A DNA stretch of 64,000 bases from Dehalogenimonas alkenigignens. Lineage in GTDB: Bacteria > Chloroflexota > Dehalococcoidia > Dehalococcoidales > Dehalococcoidaceae. The notes beneath the pieces are model-generated. The model was not told the origin of the DNA and ran no database searches. It saw only the letters and a program-made list of their open reading frames with translations. The DNA lies in NCBI RefSeq assembly GCF_001466665.1, contig NZ_KQ758903.1, positions 1,485,684 through 1,549,683 of the forward strand, written 5' to 3'. Both the position numbers and the translations under genes were made by a program. Positions 50,897-59,922 of the stretch are shown piece by piece (position 1 is the stretch's first letter; every line of letters begins with the position of its first letter).

Positions 50897-51355
50897 CCTT
50901 CCCCACCTTTCGGTTTTTATTACTGGATTATGGGTCAAAGTTTTCTCAAGTTCGAGAGAGGTGAGATGCCATTTCTGGCTGGAATATCCCAATTTGTCGA
51001 CCTTTGAAGGTTCATAACCCTCTGCAAACTGGAATGCGGATATCATACATGGTACTAGTACCTAATTGCAAGGTCATTATCAAGAGATATTTTCTTTATT
51101 ACCGTTTTTTATCCTTCTTTTCTATTCTTTGTTGTATATTATATTGTACTCACCATCATTTCGCCCATATACCCATACTTTTCACCTCTGCAGGCATTGA
51201 ATATCTGCTTTGTCTCAGGGCAAGAGAAATGAATATTTTTTTACGTAAAGTAACTTTGCCGGTATTGGTCGGTGGGCGACAAGTTCCAGGTGAGGTATTT
51301 ACCAGAACCCGTGGTTTCGGGTAACATGAAATGAATACAAATTCAGGGGAAAAGC
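50897..51355. other. Intergenic region between usp and the isochorismatase-like gene
   Basis: About 460 bp with no supported gene. It contains the usp promoter/operator at 51042-51071 and a ~140-nt leader. The stretch 51075-51240 is unusually T-rich on the plus strand and holds no recognised element. Confidence 0.5.
51042..51071 (-). promoter_or_regulatory. Promoter with internal palindromic operator, usp-MHS operon
   Basis: Minus strand: TTGCAA, 18-bp spacer, TATGAT. The spacer contains the perfect 12-bp palindrome GGTACTAGTACC (51051-51062), well placed for a repressor to block or an activator to twist the promoter. Confidence 0.6.
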
Positions 51356-51895
51356 GTGCTTAAATTAGAAAATTCGCTGCTGCTAATTATAGATGTGCAG
51401 GAAAAACTGTTTTCGGTCATCCATGAAAGGGAGATCCTACTCTCAAATCTTTTGAAACTCGTTAAAGGAATCAATATTCTCAACGTACCGATTATTTTCA
51501 CCGAACAGAACCCAGCCGGCCTCGGTAAAACACTGTCAGAAATAACAGAACTCATCTCTAGCGCGGGGGCACCAGTGAAGTTCAGCTTCAGCTGCTGCGG
51601 TGAAACCGAAATAATAAACCAGATCAGGACCTCGAAGCGTAACCAAATACTGGTTTGCGGTATTGAAGCCCATATCTGTGTTTATCAGACTTCTCTCGAT
51701 CTACTGTCTGGGGGGTACGAGGTGCATCTCGTTAGTGATTGCGTTTCCTCGCGCTCAGCCCAAAACCGCGAGCTGGCGCTGCGGAGACTTGAACGGGAGG
51801 GCGTCAAAGTGAGCGGGGTTGAAATGGCGCTGTTTGAACTGCTTCAGACAGCAAAAGCACCGCAATTCAAGGCTATCAGCGCTTTAGTAAAATGA
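51356..51895 (+). CDS. Isochorismatase-family cysteine hydrolase
   Basis: A 179-residue soluble hydrolase. The catalytic Asp is in LLLIIDVQEKLF and the nucleophile Cys in VCGIEAHICVYQT, after the conserved cis-peptide region. A family lysine lies in the middle (GAPVKFSF). Close relatives include YcaC-type hydrolases; the substrate is unknown. The start is GTG with AGGGGAAAAG upstream. Confidence 0.88.
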   Translation: MLKLENSLLLIIDVQEKLFSVIHEREILLSNLLKLVKGINILNVPIIFTEQNPAGLGKTLSEITELISSAGAPVKFSFSCCGETEIINQIRTSKRNQILVCGIEAHICVYQTSLDLLSGGYEVHLVSDCVSSRSAQNRELALRRLEREGVKVSGVEMALFELLQTAKAPQFKAISALVK

Positions 51896-51925
51896 ACAAT
51901 CCCCAATACGACTTATAGATAGTAT

Positions 51926-52135
51926 TTATATTCGGGATTCTTTGGTGGGTGTGGTCGAGGGGCCGGGCACGGATTCTTTTTCCGCGGTGAACGGGGAATA
52001 TCCGGTACCCAGCGGTTTGCCATCCCGGGTGATTTGGAGGCCGGTGCCGCAGCGGGCGCACGACTGATGGCGCGGGAACTGAAGTCCCCAGCCGACGCAT
52101 TCATAACCGCAGTTTGGGCATTTGCCTTGAAGCAT
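51926..52135 (-). CDS. Small zinc-ribbon protein
   Basis: A 69-residue protein with CPNCGYECVGWGL at the N-terminus and CARCGTGLQI about 18 residues later, so two CxxC pairs form a probable zinc ribbon. The tail is Pro/Ser/Thr-rich and disordered. No function is known. It is the last gene of the minus-strand run that includes glycerate kinase. Confidence 0.7.
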   Translation of the reverse strand: MLQGKCPNCGYECVGWGLQFPRHQSCARCGTGLQITRDGKPLGTGYSPFTAEKESVPGPSTTPTKESRI

Positions 52136-52195
52136 GACCTAATGATACACCAATAGTACGGGGAATAACAGGTTTTTTTGAAAATAACGCGGTAA

Positions 52196-53581
52196 TTAAA
52201 CTTTGGTACTATTCTCGAGCAGGTACAAAACAAAGTCGCCGACATTGGTCCCGGTATCACCTGTCACCACCAACGAATTCCCGATGCTCTTAAATGCGGA
52301 ATTACTATCAAAGTTATCGGTGAATTCCGTTAGATTGAGCCCGAGGCGATTTGCCTTCTCCAGCGTGGCGCGATCAGCCATGGCACCGGCGACATCCGGT
52401 ATGAAGTCAGAATCGTCGGTGCCGACAGATGCCACCAGCCACTCCCCGGGCATGGTTCTCAATTCCTGGAGGGCGACTAGGGCGTAGTGCTGGTTCCGGC
52501 CGCCGGCACCGGCAGTTGACGGTACCACGGGGGCTGTTTCGCCGCCGAAAATGACGGTATCAAACTCATTATACTTGCCACCAATAATATCGGCCGCGGC
52601 CAGGCAAGCGGCGGAGGCAGTTTCCCCGGAAATATATGAAGGCGAAATCCAAACACGGCGCCCAAGATCTTTAGCGCGGGTCTGCATCGCCGTCAGAGCC
52701 AGCTGATTATCGGCAATTGTAAAATTATGGCAATTAGGAAGGGATTTGGGAGTATCTGGCACACTTCCATCCCTACCCTTCATGAGGTGGTTCATCACCT
52801 TCGGCGGTAACCGCGCAGCCAATTTATACCGGTAGATTACGCCCAGAGCATCATCGAAAGTGGACGTATCCGCCGCCGTCAAACCGGAGGCGATGACGGA
52901 CGGATCGTTGCCTGAAACGTCGGAAATTATCAGCGATATCACTTGGGCGGGGGAAAAATGCCGCCCCAGGTTGCCGCCTTTGATTTTTGACAGGTGCTTT
53001 CTCACGACATTGATTTCAGTGATGTTCGCCCCGGACTTTATCAGAATATCGACAGCTTGTTGTTTATCAGACAGGCTTATTCCTGAAGCTGGGCTGGACA
53101 GCAAAGCCGAACCGCCGCCTGAAATCAGGCAAACCACCAGATCTTCGCCGGTGATGTCGAACATGTTCTTGAAGCCTAGAATACGTTCAGCAGCCTGAAC
53201 GCTGCGTTCATCGGGTATCGGATGCCCGGTATTGACGACTTCAACGCGACGGGTCTGGTAGTTACCGCCTTTGCCGGCAACCAGACCCGCGCAAATATGA
53301 TCAGGAGCGATAATTTTTTCCAGAGAGACTGCCAAAGCGCCGGAAGCTTTACCGCCGCCGACAATAAATAGCCGGCAAGGGATCTGGAATCGGTGGCCGG
53401 GAATATCGAGCGTCCGGCTTGATGGATTGAAACTGAGCACTGAAGGGATGACCCGGTCCGGCTGAACGCTCTGGATGCCGGCTTCAATCAAGTCAATAGC
53501 AAGCCGCCGCAGAGGAGACAAACCCAGTTCTTCGCCGTTTTTGATTATCATCGGTTTCGCCCCAGGCAGGATTATAATCAA
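52196..53581 (-). CDS. Glycerate kinase, type II (MOFRL/DUF4147)
   Basis: A 461-residue cytosolic kinase making 2-phosphoglycerate or 3-phosphoglycerate. The N-terminal DUF4147 domain has VGGGKASGALA and LISGGGSALLSSP; the C-terminal MOFRL domain has FGGETAPVVPSTAGAGGRNQHYAL and VGTDDSDFIPDVAGAM. The start may be the ATG at 53551 rather than 53581. It follows the PstS-like gene by 41 bp on the same strand, but a metabolic link to dehalogenation is not evident. Confidence 0.92.
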   Translation of the reverse strand: MIIILPGAKPMIIKNGEELGLSPLRRLAIDLIEAGIQSVQPDRVIPSVLSFNPSSRTLDIPGHRFQIPCRLFIVGGGKASGALAVSLEKIIAPDHICAGLVAGKGGNYQTRRVEVVNTGHPIPDERSVQAAERILGFKNMFDITGEDLVVCLISGGGSALLSSPASGISLSDKQQAVDILIKSGANITEINVVRKHLSKIKGGNLGRHFSPAQVISLIISDVSGNDPSVIASGLTAADTSTFDDALGVIYRYKLAARLPPKVMNHLMKGRDGSVPDTPKSLPNCHNFTIADNQLALTAMQTRAKDLGRRVWISPSYISGETASAACLAAADIIGGKYNEFDTVIFGGETAPVVPSTAGAGGRNQHYALVALQELRTMPGEWLVASVGTDDSDFIPDVAGAMADRATLEKANRLGLNLTEFTDNFDSNSAFKSIGNSLVVTGDTGTNVGDFVLYLLENSTKV

Positions 53582-53622
53582 AGGGCTGGAGCTTTGACAC
53601 CTTGTTAGATTGGATGGGGATT

Positions 53623-54555
53623 TTACTGGTCCAGGTTGGGGAAAAATAGTCTCAGATACCCGCCGAGCATAACCATGTCCTGCCCCGGCTCGGACAGGCA
53701 GAAATCAATGAATTCCTGCACTATGCCACCCGGCTGGCCGTCCGTATAGTAATACAGGGGGCGGTAGATGGGGAAGATTCCGGCCGAAGTGGTTTCCAAA
53801 CAGGCTTTTGAGGGCTCTTCACCGGCGGTGTGGGCGATCCAGGTCGGCGTCACTTCCTGGGTGACGATGTTGACCGGCGTGAAAAAGACGGCGAACGGGT
53901 TTTCGGCCACCAGGTCGTTGCCTTCTTCGGCCGACCTGACGAAGATTACATTTGACCCGAACTCGATGGTTTCATCCGCAGAAGGCAAACCGTACAGCCG
54001 CAATACCTTCGCCTTAAAGAAATCATAAGCCGGGGTGCCAGGCGGCATGGCGTAAACGGCTATTGGTTCGTCCGGCCCGCCAAGTTCTTTCCAGTTGACG
54101 ATCCGGCCGCTGTAAATGCCGGATACCTGCTCCAGCGTCATCAGTTCCACCGGATTCCACGGCCAGCGGATGACAGATAACGCGTCCGAAGCAATTCGGA
54201 TGCGATTTGTTTCTATCCCGGGCGCCGTTTCGGCATCGGCCGGTCCCAGCCGCGGCATTGACTGGTATATCGCAGCGCCGCGGGACAAAGCGTCAATACC
54301 GGAGAACGCATCCTCAACGACCGTTATAACCACCCCGGGATGCAGCTTCATGAATTCGGCCGCCCAAACCCGGGACAACGGCGCCACCAGCGGGTCACCG
54401 CTAATGGTAAAGGAGCCGGTAAGGTCACTGGATCGATCAATATCTGTAGTATCACCGGCGCCGGAATTATTGGAAGGGAGAAACGCCAGGATCATCAATG
54501 CCGCGGCCGGTATTACCAGCGGCAGCAAATTATTTTTGGTACTGAACTGCTTCAT
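53623..54555 (-). CDS. PstS-like solute-binding protein coupled to rdhA2
   Basis: A ~310-residue exported protein of the phosphate-binding (PstS/PBP-like) family. An N-terminal hydrophobic helix (LLPLVIPAAALMILAFL) without a clear cleavage site or lipobox suggests membrane tethering. The family blocks are TGSFTISGDPLVAPLSRVWAAEF, LSVIRWPWNPVELMTLEQVSGIYSGRIVNWKELGG and IYRPLYYYTDGQPGG. The TGATG overlap with the rdhA2 stop indicates translational coupling; GTG at 54558 is an alternative start. No pstCAB lies nearby. It could sense anions, or serve as a membrane partner for RdhA2. Confidence 0.82.
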   Translation of the reverse strand: MKQFSTKNNLLPLVIPAAALMILAFLPSNNSGAGDTTDIDRSSDLTGSFTISGDPLVAPLSRVWAAEFMKLHPGVVITVVEDAFSGIDALSRGAAIYQSMPRLGPADAETAPGIETNRIRIASDALSVIRWPWNPVELMTLEQVSGIYSGRIVNWKELGGPDEPIAVYAMPPGTPAYDFFKAKVLRLYGLPSADETIEFGSNVIFVRSAEEGNDLVAENPFAVFFTPVNIVTQEVTPTWIAHTAGEEPSKACLETTSAGIFPIYRPLYYYTDGQPGGIVQEFIDFCLSEPGQDMVMLGGYLRLFFPNLDQ

Positions 54556-55955
54556 CACCAGTCTTTGACCCCAAACCCTTTCAGCTCGTCATAAGGCCAT
54601 TTGGAAAGATCACGCTGCCACCAGTCTTCACGTTCCGCATCACTTTTCTGCCGCCCGTAGCCGAACGCGCGGTCCATACCGGCAAAGAAACCATTCAGCG
54701 CCGGCGTCACGGCCGAGGCCGCTCTGACCATGTTATGAATAGAGGCATCCGGAGGATGGTTGAAGGGGCAGGTCATCTGGCAGTTAGAACAGTCATGCGG
54801 CCCGCCCCACTCGGCACACTTCTGCCAGTGCTGGTGGAAGCCTTTAAAGCCGCCGCGGTTCCATTGCCCGGCAACTTCCCACGAGGTGTCATCGTCCAGC
54901 GACAGGGCGCCCGGCGGGCATATCTCGGCGCAACGCTTGCAGGACTTGCAGAATTCAGTCACCCCGGCATCAATCGGCCGGGTCGGCTGAAGCGGTAGAT
55001 CGGTTATCGCCCAATCAACGTAACGGATGGACAGGCCGTAATCCGGCGAGCAGCAGTAAGCGGTACGCCCCTGCTCCGCCAGTCCGGAGAACAAACCGAA
55101 AGGCACATTGGCCCGGACTTCCGGCTGCAGCGCCAGGTACCCGAGACCGTGCAGAAAACCGGTGACATTCCAGCGTATCTGAGGAGCATGCGAATAAGAG
55201 GCGTTGCGAGAAGCCTGACCGAGTTCGAAGGTTTTATTGCGGTCAGGTCCAGTATCATCCGTTCTCAAGGCATACAATGACTGGGGATAATTCTGCTTGG
55301 TAAGCCAGGTGAGAATCCAGCGGCAGCGGCTGGGAATATGGTACACACCGGCTGCATCGATATAAGCAGCCGGGATATCTTCCCAGATGGTCGTGCCGAG
55401 GTCGAACAGGCGCTTCGTATGCTCATTCACCTCGATAGCCCCGACCCGGGGTGCGCCGTAAAAATGAGCCGCGGCTCTCATCATCTGCAGATTGTCTTCA
55501 GGAGCCCCCTGCCAGGCCGGCAGACCGCGGTCGGCCGGAGACGCGGTGCGGATGTTGCCCTGCCAGCCGAGATGCTGCATATTAAAGTTGTCATAAGTGG
55601 CCTCGTCCAGGGCGATGTCCCGGAGCGTGCCACCGGGAGTATTGTCGGCAACGTCCCGGACATGCCGGGCGTTGCGTTCATCAGCCTGCCTTTTCACCAG
55701 CGAAAGCGGCAGCATGTATAGCTTACGGGTATCATACGGCCTGAACATATCCCAATCGATCGGCGTGGTCAGGTCTTCGAAATCCCGCTCTTTCTGCCAC
55801 CACTTGCGGTAATGGTGGGTGTCTGCCCCAGCGGCGAGTTCATCCAGGTCATGAAACAGCGGACCGCCGGCCGCGGCCAGCGACATGCCGGCTCCGGTCA
55901 GGCCGAGACCTTTCATGAAATCACGCCTTGAGATGTTTGAATGGAATTTGCTCAT
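54555..55955 (-). CDS. Reductive dehalogenase catalytic subunit RdhA2
   Basis: A 466-residue exported corrinoid/Fe-S enzyme. The Tat signal is SRRDFMKGLGLTGAG with Arg10-Arg11, followed by PLFHDLDE. The first cluster motif is CKSCKRCAEICPPG (CxxCxxCxxxCP) and the second C-x8-CSNCQMTCP, the canonical spacing. The corrinoid-binding core lies between. No rdhB follows; instead a PstS-like gene overlaps by one to four bases. A terminator separates it from rdhA3, so it probably has its own promoter in 55956-56097, where none is obvious. Confidence 0.94.
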   Translation of the reverse strand: MSKFHSNISRRDFMKGLGLTGAGMSLAAAGGPLFHDLDELAAGADTHHYRKWWQKERDFEDLTTPIDWDMFRPYDTRKLYMLPLSLVKRQADERNARHVRDVADNTPGGTLRDIALDEATYDNFNMQHLGWQGNIRTASPADRGLPAWQGAPEDNLQMMRAAAHFYGAPRVGAIEVNEHTKRLFDLGTTIWEDIPAAYIDAAGVYHIPSRCRWILTWLTKQNYPQSLYALRTDDTGPDRNKTFELGQASRNASYSHAPQIRWNVTGFLHGLGYLALQPEVRANVPFGLFSGLAEQGRTAYCCSPDYGLSIRYVDWAITDLPLQPTRPIDAGVTEFCKSCKRCAEICPPGALSLDDDTSWEVAGQWNRGGFKGFHQHWQKCAEWGGPHDCSNCQMTCPFNHPPDASIHNMVRAASAVTPALNGFFAGMDRAFGYGRQKSDAEREDWWQRDLSKWPYDELKGFGVKDW

Positions 55956-56097
55956 TGGATAACCGTTTTTACGCTGCCGATACTAACTCATTAAAGACTC
56001 TGCACTAACATTATGTAATATAAACGTCCGGCGGTCAATCCGCCATCATGCTTAGTTTACGTTAGGGAAAGATTACCTTCCAAGTGAACTCCGTTTG

Positions 56098-56133
56098 AAG
56101 AATAGAGGCGGGCTCGCGCCCGCCTCTATTCTT
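56098..56133 (-). terminator. Terminator between rdhA3 and rdhA2
   Basis: A 16-bp stem (GAATAGAGGCGGGC core and complement) with a 4-nt loop, and T-rich sequence on either side. It ends the rdhA3 transcript 35 bp past its stop. Confidence 0.8.
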
Positions 56134-56167
56134 GTTTTCCGGGCTGGATGCTCCAGCTTGGAAAAGC

Positions 56168-57682
56168 TTATTTCTTGTAGCCGCCGTCGAATGAGGTGAC
56201 GGTGGAGTCCATGCCGAAGACCGGGAAGGAGCGATCCCACCATTCCTCAGCCTTGGGGGAACCACCCTCATGGGTACCGGCACCATATTCGAATACCTCG
56301 CCCATGCGGAAGAAGAAGTTGTTGAGCGGGCCAATCTGTATATTGGATATGGTGCCTCGGATGAGTTCGTGCACCATGGCGCCCTTGTTGGTGGTGAAGG
56401 TGCAGTTGCCCCAGCAGACATTGCAGCCGTCAAGCTCGGTGCGGACCATGCGGCAGGCGGCGCCGTCAGACCAGAACTCTTTGGTGCCCCTGTTGTGCAT
56501 CAGGTTGGGCTTGCCGTTGATGTCCGGGATCTCCCAGGTCGGCTCTTTGGCCAGCGAGATGCACTCGGCCGGGCAGGCGCGGGCGCACTTGCCGCAGTCG
56601 GCGCAGAACTTGAACATGCCGGCATCGATGGGATGGGTCGCGGCTACCGGCATATCGGTGATGTAGGAGTGAATGCGGCCGATGGGGCCCAGTTCAGGGG
56701 TCAGGCTGTAAACGTTGTTGCGGGAGGATTCAGCCACGCCGGTGAGGTTGGCCACAGCGGCTTCAATGAACGGATAGTTGGAGTCTCCGCCGTCGCCGAT
56801 CATCTGGTAGCCCATGTAGCGCAGGAAGTTGTAGACCGAGGGTTTGAGCGCGGTGGCCACGAAGTCCGAGCCGTTGAAGCGGCCGCCCATGGCCGGTGCG
56901 GCGCGGGACATTTCGTGGGACATGTGCTCCCAGTGAACCAGGTGATACATCTGATTCTTGGCCGGTACCGCCAGAGCGGTGGAGTTTTCGTAGGCGGTAT
57001 CGGCGGTATCGTCAATGATGAACTTCTTGGCGGCGTTGTGCTTAACGTTAGTGCACAGCAGTTTCTCGCGGTCCAGCGAAGAGAATTCGCCGTAGCCGGA
57101 GATGGCGGCGCCGACGTACTTCTGGTAGGCGTTCAGCATGTGGCTGTTCTCTTCCGGGGTGCCGTTCCACTTGGGCTCGCCGCGGTCGGCGGGGGTGGCA
57201 ACACCCTTGTAGGTGGCGCCGCCGCCCTTGGTCCAGGTGCCGTTGGTGGAAGCGCCGGCCCAGGACTTGCTGACGTAAGCGGACCAGGAGGTGGTCACCG
57301 CGGTCTTCAGGGCCTGGCCGCGGTAGGTGTAACCGGGAGCTTGAGCCGCGATCTTGGCTTTGGCGTACTCGGCGCCCTTAGCGGAGGCGGCATCGGCACG
57401 GGCCTGCCCGTGATAGTAAGCCCACATCTCGGTCTGCTGCCCGGTGTTCGTCGGGTTGGGGCGTTTAATGACATCCCAGTCAACTTCGGTGGTCGGGTTG
57501 TGGGCTTCGCGCTCCTTGACCCACCAGGGGCGCTTCTGCATGACAGCGCCGGCGGAAATGAGCTCATCGACATCATGGAAAGCCGGATTGACGGCCGCCA
57601 TGGCGCCGACACCGCCGGTCACCATCGCCATGACTTTCATGAACTCTCTGCGGCTGACGGTACTGTGAAACTTGTTCGACAC
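56168..57682 (-). CDS. Reductive dehalogenase catalytic subunit RdhA3
   Basis: A 504-residue exported corrinoid/Fe-S enzyme, the longest of the three. The Tat motif is SRREFMKVMAMVTGG with Arg11-Arg12, then PAFHDVDE. The first Fe-S motif is CADCGKCARACPAE and the second is C-x9-CNVCWGNC. The start is GTG at 57682 with AAGGAG 6 nt upstream. A low-complexity insert of Ala/Lys/Thr (around residues 95-150) is not seen in the other two. No rdhB is present; a lipoprotein gene lies 122 bp upstream and a cobalamin-type radical SAM gene before that. Confidence 0.94.
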   Translation of the reverse strand: MSNKFHSTVSRREFMKVMAMVTGGVGAMAAVNPAFHDVDELISAGAVMQKRPWWVKEREAHNPTTEVDWDVIKRPNPTNTGQQTEMWAYYHGQARADAASAKGAEYAKAKIAAQAPGYTYRGQALKTAVTTSWSAYVSKSWAGASTNGTWTKGGGATYKGVATPADRGEPKWNGTPEENSHMLNAYQKYVGAAISGYGEFSSLDREKLLCTNVKHNAAKKFIIDDTADTAYENSTALAVPAKNQMYHLVHWEHMSHEMSRAAPAMGGRFNGSDFVATALKPSVYNFLRYMGYQMIGDGGDSNYPFIEAAVANLTGVAESSRNNVYSLTPELGPIGRIHSYITDMPVAATHPIDAGMFKFCADCGKCARACPAECISLAKEPTWEIPDINGKPNLMHNRGTKEFWSDGAACRMVRTELDGCNVCWGNCTFTTNKGAMVHELIRGTISNIQIGPLNNFFFRMGEVFEYGAGTHEGGSPKAEEWWDRSFPVFGMDSTVTSFDGGYKK

Positions 57683-57703
57683 TATTTTCTCCTTGATTCT
57701 TTT

Positions 57704-57737
57704 TTGCGACTTTGTTTTTGCGACTTGTTTGCGACTT
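57704..57737 (-). repeat. Three direct repeats in the rdhA3 leader
   Basis: The plus-strand motif TTGCGACT occurs at 57704, 57718 and 57729, i.e. AGTCGCAA three times on the coding strand, immediately upstream of the rdhA3 ribosome-binding site. Spacings are 14 and 11 bp. It may bind a protein or affect translation, or be a slippage-prone tract. Confidence 0.6.
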
Positions 57738-57804
57738 TGGATCCCATGTTTGAACTTGAATCTGTTCTCTTCTAGACAATCACCTCCTTAGAAACACGCA
57801 GCGG

Positions 57805-58383
57805 TTAATCAGTATTGCCCAGGCCGACGCCGGTGCCTTCTAGGCCGTTGGCGCCGGTAGCTACCGGGTCGCCGATGTTGGCCGAATGCAGCCGCGGGTA
57901 GCAGCTGAAGGTCACGTTCATGTGGGCGTTTTCAATGACCACCATGCCGCTTTCATCCAGCCCGGTGACGATACCTCTGGCTTCAACCGTATCGGTCACC
58001 GCCAGGTACTGGAAGAATTCATCGCCGTTAGCCAGTTCGACCTTGATCTTTTCAGCCAGCGCCACATACGGCGAGGCGATTTTAGCCGTTACTACCGTCC
58101 GGCGGACGAAGACTTCCTGACCCACATACTGCTGCCAATTGGCTATTAGTTCGGCGTCGGTGACATCCACCCAGGTGATTTCCTCGACAATGGGCGTATC
58201 GTTGCCGCCAAGTTTCCCCCCGGTGGCGCCCGAGCCCAGGTCGACGGTGAAACCGTCACAGCCGGTCAGGGCGACCAGCATGGCCAGCCCGGCGATGCCC
58301 GTAGCCAACAGCGCCGGCTTGCCGCGGCGGTGCGGTTTGGTGGCGTCAACGCTCACCAGTTCCGCCCCAAGATAGTTACACAT
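57805..58383 (-). CDS. Predicted lipoprotein upstream of rdhA3
   Basis: A 192-residue protein. After a basic N-terminal region a hydrophobic helix ends in the lipobox LTGC (about residue 42), so the mature protein should be lipid-anchored outside the membrane. The mature part has a beta-rich region (YVGQEVFVRRTVVTAKI and EARGIVTGLDESGMVVIENA) like small OB-fold domains. The start is uncertain: ATG 58383 has GGAGGG but 13 nt away. It lies between a radical SAM gene and rdhA3 on the same strand. Confidence 0.75.
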   Translation of the reverse strand: MCNYLGAELVSVDATKPHRRGKPALLATGIAGLAMLVALTGCDGFTVDLGSGATGGKLGGNDTPIVEEITWVDVTDAELIANWQQYVGQEVFVRRTVVTAKIASPYVALAEKIKVELANGDEFFQYLAVTDTVEARGIVTGLDESGMVVIENAHMNVTFSCYPRLHSANIGDPVATGANGLEGTGVGLGNTD

Positions 58384-58419
58384 TGTGTCTACAGTGCCCT
58401 CCTTTGATCGTTATTCCTT

Positions 58420-59922
58420 TTATCCCGTCCCGGCGGTCATTACCACCGGAGATTCAGGTCTCTTTAGGAGCCAGTTTCGTGATGATCGTTTTTTTTCCGG
58501 ATTACGGCCGATGACCCGCTGGAATTTGACCAGCCAGGATTCGCGGCCGTTGGCGGAGTCGAACAGAGCGTTCAGGTAGTTCTTTATAAGATAGGAAAGC
58601 GAGCCGAAAAATTGCCCTGGTTCCCGTATCGCCGTAATGAAATAGGCCGGGTTATGCCGCAGCATGAAACGGAAGCGTCGGGTGGCAAATGTGGCGCGGA
58701 AACTGGCCAGGGCGTCATCCATCATCTTGACCGGGACCTGCGACAGGTTGGCAGCGGTGGCATGATGAAGCTGGAAAGTGGACCAGCCTGCAAGCCTGTC
58801 AGGGACGCTGACCAGTTTTTCTGCCACGCAGCGGTCAAATAGCACCGTCTTAGGATAGGGCACGAACTTCATGAACAGATACGGCGGGTTGTCCAGCCGT
58901 TTTATGAAATCGAGAGTCTCCTGAAAATCCGCGGCCGTTTCCGTCGGGAAGCCGTATTGAATGAAGAGCGTCGGGATAATCCGCTGGCGGACCAGATTCC
59001 AGAAGGTCTTCTCAAATTCCTGAACGTTGCCCTTGGTCAGTAGGTCAAGGATCTTCTGGCTGCCGCTCTCGGCGCCGAGGATAACGGCGGTGCAGCCCGC
59101 CCTGGCCATCAATTTGGCTGTCTCCTCATCAATCGTGCCTGAGATCTGGCAGTTCCACTTGAGTTTGAGTTTCTTGCCTATCATGATCCGGCAGAACTTG
59201 TGGAGCCGTTCCCGGTTGATACCGAAGTTATCGCCGGTATACATCAGATAGTTAACGCCGAATTCTTTATGTATCCGTTCCGATTGGGCGGCGATGCGCT
59301 CAGCGGAAAGGTCAGCGACGTTGCCTTTGTAGAAGCTGGCGTCGGCGCAGAAGGTGCAGGTATACGGGCAGCCGCGCGAGGTAATGATGGAGACATCCCA
59401 GTATTTTTTAGGATCGACGAGGTGCCAGGCCGGGTCGGGAAGCTCATCCAGAGCTTCAAGAAAGGGGCGGGGTTCATTAATAACGATATCTCGGCCGTTC
59501 TTCCAGGCCAGACCTTTAATTTTCGACACCTGGCCTTCGCCTTTTTCAAGATAGGCCGCCAGTTCAAGCAGGGTGTATTCCCCGGCGCCGATAACGACGT
59601 AATCGACGTATTCTTCCTGAAGTGTCTGTTCCGGCAGGGCCGACGGGTGTCGGAAGCCCCACACTGTTTTGATGTTGGGATATACCTTTTTGAACTCCAG
59701 GGCTTTCTTGATCGAGTCCGCGATACACCCCGTGGAAACGGAGAAACCCACCAGGTCGGGATTAAAATCAGCGAACGACTCCGCAGTCCGGTCACCCAGA
59801 TTGGCGTCGTGCAGCATTACTTTGTGACCGCCCTTTTCCAAAACGGCGGCAATCGACAGCAGTTCATCGGGGAACTTGGTGTACATGCCGTCGCGCAAAG
59901 GAATGCTCAGCAGGATTCTCAT
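58420..59922 (-). CDS. Cobalamin-binding-domain radical SAM protein
   Basis: A 500-residue protein. Residues ~1-130 form a B12-binding-like Rossmann domain (ELLSIAAVLEKGGHKVMLHDANL; no DxHxxG motif, as in many of this class). The radical SAM domain begins with IITSRGCPYTCTFCADASF, giving CxxxCxxC, and continues with GAESGSQKILDLL. The C-terminus resembles the usual DUF4070-like tail. ATG at 59922 has GAGAGG 4 nt upstream. Its position ahead of rdhA3 suggests a role in cofactor or lipid chemistry for that locus, but the reaction is unknown. Confidence 0.88.
   Translation of the reverse strand: MRILLSIPLRDGMYTKFPDELLSIAAVLEKGGHKVMLHDANLGDRTAESFADFNPDLVGFSVSTGCIADSIKKALEFKKVYPNIKTVWGFRHPSALPEQTLQEEYVDYVVIGAGEYTLLELAAYLEKGEGQVSKIKGLAWKNGRDIVINEPRPFLEALDELPDPAWHLVDPKKYWDVSIITSRGCPYTCTFCADASFYKGNVADLSAERIAAQSERIHKEFGVNYLMYTGDNFGINRERLHKFCRIMIGKKLKLKWNCQISGTIDEETAKLMARAGCTAVILGAESGSQKILDLLTKGNVQEFEKTFWNLVRQRIIPTLFIQYGFPTETAADFQETLDFIKRLDNPPYLFMKFVPYPKTVLFDRCVAEKLVSVPDRLAGWSTFQLHHATAANLSQVPVKMMDDALASFRATFATRRFRFMLRHNPAYFITAIREPGQFFGSLSYLIKNYLNALFDSANGRESWLVKFQRVIGRNPEKKRSSRNWLLKRPESPVVMTAGTG

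Noticed and set aside
56270-57775. A 501-codon open frame on the plus strand covering almost all of rdhA3
   Set aside because: It is the antisense shadow of rdhA3. Its product is Gly/Val/Ala-rich with no motif, while the minus-strand frame has the Tat signal and both Fe-S motifs.
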